NCBI GenBank assembly: GCA_947846985.1 | Contig: CANTUZ010000002.1 | Location: 17,561,587 to 17,625,586 of the forward strand | Length of the DNA: 64,000 nucleotides | Reading direction: 5' to 3' | From: Fratercula arctica | Taxonomy: Eukaryota > Chordata > Aves > Charadriiformes > Alcidae | Part shown: piece after piece, positions 12,734 to 22,100 of the stretch | Layout: each line of letters opens with the position of its first letter | How positions within the stretch are numbered: the stretch's first letter is position 1 | Translations under genes and position numbers: made by a program | The notes under the pieces: generated by a model | What the model was told of the DNA's origin: nothing | Database searches by the model: none | Seen by the model: only the letters and a program-made list of their open reading frames with translations

Positions 12734-12776
12734 TCCCCCCCCCGCGCCCCGCCGGAGGCTCCTGGAGCATCCCGGT

Positions 12777-12925
12777 GTCATTTAACCTGGAGAAAAGGAG
12801 GTTGAAGGGAGACCTTATCGCTCCCTACAAACTATCTGGAAGGAGGTTGTAGCGAGGTGGGGGGGGGGGTCGGTCTTTTCTCCCGAGTAACAAGTGGTGG
12901 GGATGAGAGGAAACGGCCCCAAGTT
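12777..12925 (+). mobile_element. Outer CR1 LINE, 5' piece
   Basis: The segment reads as the C-terminal coding part of a CR1 (for example ttaacctggagaaaaggagg and ggagaccttatcgctccc), 5' truncated and abutting the CpG island. It is interrupted at 12925 by a younger minus-strand CR1 and resumes at 13503. Joined conceptually, the two pieces form one continuous plus-strand CR1 3' end. Confidence 0.9.
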
Positions 12926-13502
12926 CATCGAATCATAGAATCGCCTGGGTTGGAAGGGGCCTTTCAGATCACCGAGTCTAACCATCAACCTAAGTCTGAC
13001 AAAAACCACTACTAAACCCTATCTCTAAGCACTACGTCTACCCGTCTTTTAAATACCTCCAGGGATGGTGACTCAACCACTTCCCTGAGCAGCCTGTTCC
13101 AATGCTTAATAGTCCTTTCCGTGTAAAAATTTTTCTCAACATCCAATCTAAACCTCCTCCGGTGCAACTTGAAGCCATTTCCTCTTGTCCTATTGCCCGC
13201 CACTTGGGAGAAGAGATCGACATGCACCTTGCTACAACCTCCTTTCAGGTACCTGTAGAGAGCCATAAGGGCTCCCCTCAGCCTCCTTTTCTCCAGGCTA
13301 AACAACCCCAGCTCCCTCAGCCGCTCCTCATAACGCTTGTTCTCCAGACCCCTCACCAGCTTTGTTGCCCTTCTCTGGACACACTCCAGCACCTCAATGT
13401 CTTTCTTGTAGTGAGGGGCCCAAAACTGGACACTGTACTCGAGTTGAGGCCTCACCAGTGCCGAGTAAAGGGGGACGATCACTTCCCTAGTCTTCCTCAC
13501 CA
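12926..13502 (-). mobile_element. Nested CR1 LINE inserted into the outer CR1
   Basis: This is a 577-base 5'-truncated CR1 in reverse orientation. Its 3' end lies at 12926, with the octamer tail in reverse complement (catcgaat, catagaat) followed by the typical cgcctgggttggaaggggcc tail. It is flanked by a 6-base direct repeat, caagtt, at 12920-12925 and 13503-13508; this is the target-site duplication, since the outer CR1 contains that sequence once. It carries an uninterrupted reverse-transcriptase C-terminal frame, so it is comparatively young. Confidence 0.95.
13012..13500 (-). pseudogene. CR1 ORF2 C-terminal fragment, frame intact
   Basis: About 160 residues of the CR1 ORF2 protein carboxy end (downstream of the reverse-transcriptase catalytic core) are open to a natural stop at 13012. 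Recognisable blocks in order are [45 protein letters not shown] and [16 protein letters not shown]. The endonuclease domain and the catalytic part of the reverse transcriptase are missing because the copy is 5' truncated, so it cannot move itself. An open frame continues beyond 13502 into antisense outer-CR1 sequence; that extension is accidental. Confidence 0.9.
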
Positions 13503-13755
13503 CAAGTTGCACCAGAGGAGGTTTGGATTGGATATTAGGAAAAATTTCTTCACCAAAAGCGTTGTCAAACATCAGAACAGGCTGCCCAGGGAAAGGGGTG
13601 GAATCGCCATCCCTGGAGGTATTTAAAGGACAGGTAGATGTGGTACTGAGGGATATGATTTAGTGATGGTTTTGGCAGTGTTAGGTTGATGGTTGGATTT
13701 GATGATCTTAAAGGTCCCTTCCAACCTAGACTATTCTATGATTCTACGATTCTAT
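13503..13755 (+). mobile_element. Outer CR1 LINE, 3' piece with octamer tail
   Basis: The sequence continues the element broken at 12925: aagttgcaccagaggagg, then acaggctgcccagggaaa, then a CR1 3' UTR (gatgatcttaaaggtccctt). It ends with the repeated octamer attctatg, attctacg, attctatt at about 13732-13755. The octamer repeats define the true 3' end of the element. An LTR begins directly after it. Confidence 0.95.
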
Positions 13756-14300
13756 TGCTGTAACAACCACGGTCAGCTAACTTCATTATTTTGCTCCGTT
13801 GGAGGGTTGGAAGCAAAAAAGCATAGAGGGCTCACACCTGTGGGGAGGAGCGGACAGGACAGGTGACCCAAAACCAACAGGGTATTCTATCCCATCTGCA
13901 TGCTCAGTATGAAAGCTGAGGGATCAAAGGGTCAGGCCTCTTCCTTCAATGCCCAGCATCTGAGGAGGATTCTCTCTGTTCACCTGCCTTTGACCCGGAT
14001 CTGTGTGTTCCTCAATCCAGATCTGGAATCCAGTTCCCATCCCTTGCTGAGTCCAGTCTGGGACTTTCCCAGTGCCTGACGGTGATGTGATCGTCATCCT
14101 GGGAGCTCGATATGGTTTTGTATATATTGTATATATGTCATTATTTTCTTTTTATTTTATTATTAATATTTCATTAAATTGGTTCAGTTCCTTCTAAACT
14201 CATAAATCTTTTTCTCTCTCTCCCTCCTCTCCTTGGAGAGACAGGTCGGGGAGAGCATCTGTTGTGCATTTCAGTGGCCAGTCCGGCCCAAACCATGATG
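13756..14300 (+). mobile_element. Endogenous retrovirus LTR (probably solo)
   Basis: The internal sequence matches an avian LTR type I recognise: a gggtattctatcccatctgc block near 13880, a TATA-like element changed to tatgaaag (13908-13915), an AT-rich stretch (about 14115-14170), a poly(A) signal attaaa (14173-14178), and an end in ccaaaccatgatg. The start (tgctgtaac) directly abuts the CR1 tail. The 3' terminus reads TG rather than CA and no target-site duplication is evident, so ends are approximate. No internal retroviral sequence or second copy flanks it. The TATA box looks mutated. Confidence 0.75.
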
Positions 14301-14523
14301 CTCCACTGAAGGGATGTTGCAGGATTTTTTTTTCTTGCTTTCTTTCTCAGCCCACAGCTCCGCTGAGAAGACATCAACTTCCTCAGCACAAGAATAATCT
14401 GCAGATGGGGTCCATCAAGGATGGAGAGGGACCAGAAGAGACCCTTTCAAAGCTTGCTCTGCCTGCCAGCATCCTGCCGTGCACCCAAAGGGCTTGTTCT
14501 CACCATGGTTTTCACTGTGACAT
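14301..14523. other. Unique spacer between two LTRs
   Basis: About 220 bases of unique sequence without a recognised gene or repeat, including a short poly-T run near 14320. It ends in gacat, the left target-site copy of the next LTR. Confidence 0.5.
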
Positions 14524-15106
14524 TGTCATGGTTTAACCCCAGACAACAACCGGGACAATACAGCCACTTGCTCACTCCCTCCAGCTGAGATGGGGGAGAG
14601 AATCAGAAGAGTAAAAGTGAGAAAAAACTCGTGGGCTGGGATAAGGACAGTTTAATAAGTAAAGCAAAAGCCACACATGCAAGCAAAGCAAAACAAGGAA
14701 TTCATTCACTACTTGCCATCGTTGGGCCATCTCAGGCCATCTCCAGGAAAGCCGGGCTCCATCACGCATAATGGTGACTTGGGAAGAAAAACGCCATAAC
14801 TCCAAATGTCCTCCCCTTCCTCCCTCTTCCCCAGCTTTATATACTGAGCATAATGCCACATGGTGTGGAATATCCCTTTGGTCAGTTGGGGTCAGCTGTC
14901 CCATCTGTGTCTCCTCCCAACTTTTTGTGCACTCCCTGTCTACCCTCTGGCGGGGCAGTGTGAGGAGCAGAAAAGGCCTTGAGAGCTTAGCAACAACCAA
15001 AACCACCGGTGTGCTCTCAACACCATTTCTCATCCCAAATCCAAAACATAGCACTACACCAGCTGCTAGAAAGAAAGTTAACTCCATCCCAGCTGAAACC
15101 ATGACA
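14524..15106 (-). mobile_element. Complete solo LTR, avian ERV family A
   Basis: This is a 583-base LTR with TG...CA ends and an 11-base terminal inverted match (tgtcatggttt / aaaccatgaca). It is flanked by a perfect 5-base target-site duplication, gacat, at 14519-14523 and 15107-15111. Transcriptional orientation is minus: a TATA box TATATAAA occupies 14843-14836 and the poly(A) signal ATTAAA 14656-14651 on that strand. No gag, pol or env remains, so it is a solo LTR left by recombination. A 5-base duplication fits ERVL-type elements, but the family name is inferred. It resembles the LTR at 53916-54513 throughout its 3' two thirds. A long antisense-frame ORF inside it is not a gene. Confidence 0.93.
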
Positions 15107-15319
15107 GACATCCACAAGCATTTTTAAAGCACTGTTGGTTGCCTGCTTCCCCACCTCTCCCTTCGCCGTCATTTATTCAGCCTCTAGAAACAGATCAATA
15201 GTTTGCAAATCTGTTTTGGTTTAATGACACTCTTGAAAGAGTATGTTTGTGAATCATTTACTTCAGCAATTGCTTGGACCCATCAACTGCCTGCCATGTC
15301 TTAATTGACTTTTACCCTA

Positions 15320-15480
15320 GGCTACCAAAGTGCTTTACACTTGTTCATAAATTGGGTCCTATTCAATACCTGCTCTAGTTAACAGCGGGAAAACAAGGGC
15401 AGTGAAGTTACATGATGAGTCCAAGGTCACGGGAGAAGTCTGCAGAAGAGCCCAGAACTGAGTACATGTTTCCCAGTGCC
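15320..15480 (+). mobile_element. Ancient MIR-like SINE remnant
   Basis: The sequence shows the classic amniote order: caaagtgctttacac, a degenerate purine-rich 'gggaaaacaagggcagtgaag' zone, then ccaaggtcacgggagaagtc and a cagaagagcccagaactgag ending. These correspond to the MIR-type core 'gaaactgaggcacagagag ... ccaaggtcacacag ... cagagc'. It is strongly diverged. Confidence 0.6.
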
Positions 15481-18400
15481 CTGGTTTCGTAGGGAGCTGG
15501 AAGCAATCATCACTGACCTGCTTTTTTAAGGACATCTCCTTTTGTCTTCCAGCAGTGAGGCTCTGAGCCTGCAGCTGCTGACACATGAAGTATCCACCAA
15601 GGGCAATGCCACCGGCAGCAGGAGGACCTCCAGCAGGACCCCGCGCAGGCACCTTACACCCCGTCCCTGCAGGGTACCTGGGGAGTTCTCTGTGGCTTTG
15701 CTGGTTGGCAAACCCACGTATTTTCCCACGGTAAAGCCTTGTAGCTGACACAGTCAATCACTAGAAAGTTTAGGTTTTGACACAGAGCAGCTTCTTGTGG
15801 GTGTGACGGCAGCACAGATTTCCATCAAGGAAGCCATGCTGGCACAAGTTACGGTTTGTTATTTAAATATCTCAACTCTGACAGGCAAATTGGGACTTGT
15901 GGGTTTTTTAAATACCTGTCTCTACTGTCTTGTATGAAAAAAAATTCCAGGATGATTTTCTCATCTGCATGGCTGCAGCTCTGAGCTCTTTCCTCTCCTT
16001 GGTTGTAGGAGACAGTCCTGTTTATATCCCTCCTTCCCAAGTCAAAAAGCTTTTGCTCCCTGTTGGGTAGTTACGGTGCACCACACAGAGCAGGTCCTCG
16101 CTGCCGGAGCTCTCTGCTCTCCGTTGGGAAAACTGCTGTGGCACTGGCTTTAGGGGATGGGAAGCGGGGGGAGCACAGGCTGAAGCTTCAACTCCATGGA
16201 AGGAAATCTGGATCATTTGCTGAACAATGTCAAGGTGAAGGGAAGGGACATCTTTATGTCATCAGGAGGTCACAGCCTGTGGAGACTATGATAAAAGCAC
16301 AGAGGACAGCACACCTCAGAGCTGCCTCTCTGCACCTGGGGGCATTTTTTTGTTACTCCTTTTCTGAGAATACTTAGCGGGCTGCAAAGGGAGGCACAGC
16401 CTGTGGAAGGAGGCACTTCTGCAGATTTGTTTGGAGTCCTGCAGTCACTGAAGATTTCCCCCGAGTGAAGTCAAAGGGCCTTGAGTTGAGGAACAGAGCT
16501 TTCCTCCTAAAAAAGGAAAACAGCCACCCGTGCTTCTAGCTCTCCTGTTGCAGTGAAAAGCCTGAAAACCTGAGCTGAACATAACTCCACGGTCAGACAC
16601 CAGAAAGCAAATTGCATGATTTTTGGGAGAATCTGAGGGATCTGTTGGGCTGGATTCACAATTAACAACTGATGACGGCTGGCAGCCCCAAGTCGTGTCC
16701 AAGCGGGATTGCCCAGAGGGCTGGTGTAACGCATGAAGCCATTCATCTGCAGTTTGGGAAGTCTGAGTGCTGCGCTCCTCAGCAGCATTGTGGCTTTCAG
16801 GGACTCTGCTCCTGCTACATCTTCCCCTCTGCCTCTCGGAGACCAAACTCTTTGGGCAGATGTCGCTTCTGGTTTTGCCTTAGCTCATTGCCCAGATCAA
16901 TGGGGTTGCAGTCTCAGGTGACTACTACAATGCAGATCGTGACTGCCAGAAGCAGGGCAAAGATGAAGTAAAGCAGAGGAGACAGGAAAGAAATTCTGCT
17001 TTTTGATGGCCAGAGTAAATGTATACAACTGATGGAGCATTGCTCCCCTGCAAAGCCCACAGTCCTGCAGCCACCTGGGGACATCTCCCTCTCCTGGCTC
17101 TTTCCAGGGAAGGGAATCATAGTTGGACATTCTTCAGTTTAGAGCTCCAGCCTCAAAAAGGCTGGAAGAACTAAATGTGGCTATGAGAGAAGCATACAAA
17201 TGGGGTTTTCAGAAGAGAAAAGAGCGCTAAAGCCTCTGCCCTGCCACAGAGGACTCCTGAGATGGGTGAAAATCAGTGTGAAGGGGCAGGGTGACACGAT
17301 GGGGCAACAGAACAGAGAGCCATTATTGCCCCTCTGTTTTGCGTAGCTTGCAGGGGGCAAGAAGAAGGGCAAAGACACCATGAACCCAATGCCAGCGGTG
17401 GCTGTGTGTGGCAAAGGCGGGTATCTGGGCAGCAGCATGGATGGGCTGCATGAACCCAGCAAGTGATAAGCCATCCCCTGTGTCACAGCGGCCTGGTTCA
17501 GATCGGCATCCTGTGGGACACGGTAGAGCGGGTCCATGTGCCGGGGCAAGCAGGGAACACCAGCGCTCGGCTCCTCAGGAGACCAAGAGCAGCGCCTGCA
17601 AGTCTGAGTGAGTGGCCGTTACGGACAGAAATTGTGGAAAACAGAAACACACAAACATGAGAGAGACAGGCCAGATGGGGGAAATACAGATGAATTAATG
17701 CACAGGGAAAGGAAAAGGAAAAACACACAGGCATGCTGCATGCCAGCCAGCTCTTCAGCAAGAGCACTGCTGCGTGCCATTGCTGTGATGAGTGAATGGG
17801 AAGTGCTGCTCTGCTTGGTGCAAGTTATTGCTGCTTTATGCCTTTATAATTCTCTTTGGCCTCAAAACCTCCCTGATCGGGAGTCCTCTGCTTATGTTTT
17901 ATGTCCCATCATCAGCGTTGCTGCTCGGGGACAGAGCTTTCCTGCCATTCCTACCCAGCTTGTTGCAGGCTTGGAGCCTCATTTCTGGAGGTGATCCTGC
18001 ATCGGTGGTTTTTACATCGAAGTCAAGCAGATTTCTTCATAATTTGGTGTGGTTTGAAGTGACTAGGTGCATTAATTATTTCCTGAAAGACTGTAACAGT
18101 TTTTGTCTTAGATCCAGTTGTTGGGAATGTATTTAGGAGCACACGCTGAAATCACCACATACCTGAAGTTTACCATAACTAACTAGCCACAGATGTGCTA
18201 TTAAACCCATGCTTACTTTTTCCTCTTGTCTGTCCTATATGGCATGTTACAGCCATGATATATTAAACTTTCTTATAACAGATGCTAGTCATAAACAAAA
18301 CAGCTATTACCCTTTTGCAAGAAAACATGTCACATTACCCATCCCGCCAGTAATCACCTGTTTATAGAACTGGCACCTCTTTTTAGTTTGGAACAGAGGA

Positions 18401-19029
18401 GCTTCAGATATTTCATCGTTACATCAAGGGAAACACTAAGCACTGCTGCAGAGAGGGGATGTTTTCATTTGACAGTTCTTTGGTGCTGTATTTTGACCTG
18501 GTATTCGGGCATTTGTTCCTTACACTACTTTATCGCTTCCTAAGCATCCCAAAGAAGCAGATGGGATGGGTGTGTATTGAATAGAGGGAAATATTTCACG
18601 ATGCCGGGTGGTGACTATCCTGCAAGGACGGTTTAACACACAGCAGTCAGTGTCTGTGCAAGGTGTTGGGCCACAGGCTGCTGGGGAGGAGCAATAGTGC
18701 ACTGATGGAGAATATTTTCCTTTAGATGTAAAGACTGAGCTATCATGTCTGTTTTATATACCTGAGAGTCTTAAAGTATCACACACAAATGTGTGCTGGA
18801 GGGAGGAAAAAATGGGGAAAAAAAAAGCTAAAAAATAAAAGGCTAGTTAACACAGAGGAAATGTACAGCCACATATACCGTGTGTGCTGCTGGACATTGT
18901 GAAGACTGCTGAAAAGGCTCAGAGGTGTGGTGCACAGGAACTACCCTTCAGAATTTAGCTGGTTTACATTTGTGAAAATTAAGTAGTGCTTCCAAAACTT
19001 TTGAAGTGCTAAATATTGTTAAAATAATC

Positions 19030-19170
19030 CTTACAGCTCTTTCATTCAAGGACTTGGCTCAGGGTACTCAGCAAATATTAATGAGTTTCTCATCATAACA
19101 CCCAGGAGGGATGGGAAGTTACCACAGTAATTACCTCCGTCGCCCAGATGAGGAACAGAACAGTTAGGCC
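19030..19170 (+). mobile_element. Ancient MIR-like SINE remnant
   Basis: The sequence reads ctttcattcaaggacttgg, gcaaatattaatgagtttct, cataacacccaggagggatg, then cgcccagatgaggaacagaa. This matches in order the known 'ctttcatccaaggatct ... ttaatgaatt ... cacaacacccctgtgagg ... ttacagatggggaaactgag' element of sauropsid genomes. It is diverged but the collinearity is good. Confidence 0.65.
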
Positions 19171-22100
19171 TCGTTTTTCAGGAGAGTTTCCTGACCAAAA
19201 TATTTGTACAGTCGTTCATCTGGAAAGCTCTCGAGAAGGGTTAGGAGCTCCAGCTGGTCCCCCAGCAAGGTTTTGAGATTGGGGCGGGAGAGGGTCATCC
19301 CCAAAGGTAGGGGAAGATGAAAGAGGAATAGTTATGCAGTAGCAAAGCATGTTGGATCTATCCAATTTTTCCTAGCTTAAAATTTGGATGCTTACTGCTC
19401 TAGAGAAGGCTAACCCCTGCGTTTGCTTAATAAAGTAACGTAGATTTGATGCATTACATACAAGGGTACACGAATGGTACAATACAGATGTTATCGCAGC
19501 TCCATCAATCTCCATGAGGGCAGATATGGAGACTGAGCTGTGATGGCCACATCGTCATTCCTGCTAGTGATGTGAGCACCGCTCGTTAAGGAGCGAAGTC
19601 TCACGGGCACTGGGAAGTGAGGACATGGCTGAGAGGTGTGCAGCCAGGAACCGGTCTTTTTCCAAGCATAGGCAAGGTTTTAGCTTGATTTCTCTAATCA
19701 AAAAGAAGGGGTTAGCAAGAGCTGTGGATCCCATTAACATCACTGGACTAGTGTGGACTGTGGACTAGTGCTGTTGGAAAACATACTTCAAATAAGGTAA
19801 AAGAAGAGCAGGCCCTGGTCTGACCTCATATATAACCACAAGATGTTGATGGTCTCCAGGGAAATGCCCACTTCGCCGTTACTTGTGAGTGCTCAGCAGC
19901 TCCCAGGCAACACCCAGCAGCCCATGGGGTCATGCCTGATATCCAGCGTAGGTCTAGTCAAGCAGTAGGATCCACCCTGTCCTCCCACCATACTTCTAAC
20001 TACACCTCAGCACTGTCCAACTGTGACTCCAGATTTACTGTGGCAAGTTCAGATACTGACCTGTTGGAGTTACAGTGAGGGATGAGAGCAAACTCAGGTT
20101 GCCCACAGGCATTAACTGCAAATTCACTTTAAAAACAAACAACAAAAACGAACTTCATCTTCAAAACAGCTGCAAACATATTCTTAGCAATATAGATAAC
20201 TTGCAAACACATAGTGTGTGCTGAGCAGCTCTTTATCTGGGAGAAGAGAGTCTGAAATAGCGGGGCATCTGGGAGAGGAGATGCACAAGGGGCAGGGTGA
20301 TAAATGTATGTGAAGTAATGCAGAAACAGAAGAGGTGGTTTGAGAATGTCTCCTCCTATTCCTGAACATATATTTATAAGCAATTAGCTGGAAGATGGCA
20401 AATACGGTACTGATAAAAGGATTCTTATTTATTTCCACTGATATAGCTAGGCTGTGTAAATCACTGCTGTGAGATACAACTGAAGCCCTGAGGTTTACAA
20501 AGAACAAAGAAAAATATATACCAATGGCAAAAGAACCTATAGTTACAGCAGTAAATATCAAGAAATAAAGTCTGCAGGGGTTACACTCTTCAGAGCTTTG
20601 GGCAGACTGTAATTATTGGTAAAAAAAGGAAACTTGCCCTTGGACAGGTTACCCCCTGTCCCCAGCCCTGGCCACTGCCACTTAGAGAGACATGGAGGTG
20701 CTGAGGGACCCGTGCACAACCAGGCAGGGGCAGGCAGCGGGATGGGGAGTCGGGCCGGCAACTCTAGGCTGTGGGCCAGCTGTTGGCATGATAGTCCTCC
20801 TGCTTGCCTTTAGAAGGCAGGAGATAAACACAGCTTCAGAACTGAGAGACCACCCTTCCCACAGCGCTTGCTGTGCTTTGAGCAGCGGGGCTTTGGGTAC
20901 CGGCTTTGGGGACCGCTCGCGCTGAGCCGCTGCAGCAAGCGCTTGCCTGGGGAGCTCCTGTTCACGCTGCATCGCTGAGGGGAGCATCGCCGAAATGGTG
21001 CATTCTAATGCAAAACCACAGCACACAGCAAAAAGGCTCTTTTTATAAATGCGCTGTGGCATAGTTCCTATTAGTTCCATAAGGACTTAAGTAATAGCTA
21101 TTTAAGTTTAACTCACCAATTTCAGCTTTTAACCATAGTAACATTAATTTTTTAAGTCTTATGTTTCAAAAGGCAGCACTGTCCTTTCTGAAAAACTGCC
21201 TCCCTCCTGTAGATCTACGCGAGCTGATTTTTATGAGATCAAGGGCTGAAAACTATCTATAGCAGGTTGTTCAGTTTTTTTTCATAAGAGAAGTTGACAC
21301 AGTAGCAAGGGCAGAGCATGAAGAAAGGCTTGTCTGTAACAGGATACTTAAAAAGTTCAACAAGAGTTTTCAAGACCCCTTCATGCCAGTGTGTTCCCAC
21401 AAAAAGCCTCACCCAAAAAGATGAAATTACAGTCCTTCTCTGTTAAAGAGAGAAAATGTGAGAATGGCTTGTAATTTTTGAACCAGAAAAGCTATGTTTA
21501 TCTTCCAAAGAACAGTCCCTTGAAGATGTGACTGTCATCCAGGGCTAAAGAGCAGACAGAAAGCCCCCAGAGGGACAGGCCCTCGGCGGCTCAACACCCG
21601 GCACCAGGCATCTGTCTCCTGGGGCGGGGGGATGCTCCTGTTATCTCGCTGATGTATACCAGAGTGTTGCAGCTTTCCGTATCCAAACACATCTTGACAC
21701 TGGAGATTACACAGATCTCGGAGCTCTGGAGTGAGGCCAGGGAGGTGCACCCACCCCAGAGCAGCTCACGGCCACAGGAGCAGGCAGAGGCAGCATGGAG
21801 AAGTGCTATCGGAGAGCAATGACATGTCACGGCCGTCTCGAGCGGGCCAGGGGGTCAAAGGATTATAGCTCAAATCCGTTCTTCCCAGAAAAAGATCTTT
21901 TCCAAATGCCTGACTTAAAGCTGTGGAATCACACGGGGAGCGTGCTGTTATCTGTGGGGGTGGTGCAGACCCACCTCTGCTTCAAGTGGGAAATCCAAAA
22001 AAACAAAAAGTATAGCTGTGCAGAGCATCCCCGTTGCACAGAGTCATGCTCGCCAAGCTGCTTTCCTCCCCCCTCACACCCGCTGCCGGACAGGTTTAGA

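Larger units (their letters stand above)
12150..12776 (-). promoter_or_regulatory. CpG island with GC-box cluster, likely promoter
   Basis: This is the most CpG-dense and GC-rich segment of the window, with repeated GGGGCGGGGC Sp1-type boxes (about 12635-12735 on either strand), long G runs (12649-12663) and NotI-like gcggccgc at 12603. No TATA box is evident, as is normal for CpG-island promoters. The GC-box core lies upstream of a minus-strand splice donor (GT at 12547-12546), so leftward transcription is the favoured reading. CR1 sequence begins immediately to the right, leaving little unique upstream sequence. Which gene it drives is unknown. Confidence 0.6.

Noticed and set aside
12374..12852. 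Overlapping 143- and 151-codon plus-strand frames in the CpG island
   Set aside because: Their translations are proline/arginine/glycine low complexity produced by the GC-box repeats and run into CR1 sequence.
13012..13572. 186-codon minus-strand frame as a host gene
   Set aside because: It is the CR1 ORF2 C-terminus extended by accidental antisense sequence of the outer CR1 beyond 13502.
14572..15117. 181-codon minus-strand open frame
   Set aside because: It lies almost entirely within a solo LTR, which is non-coding; the frame is open by chance.
20184..20561. Hydrophobic 125-codon minus-strand frame resembling membrane segments
   Set aside because: Hydrophobicity comes from T-rich sequence; no family match and no convincing splice sites.
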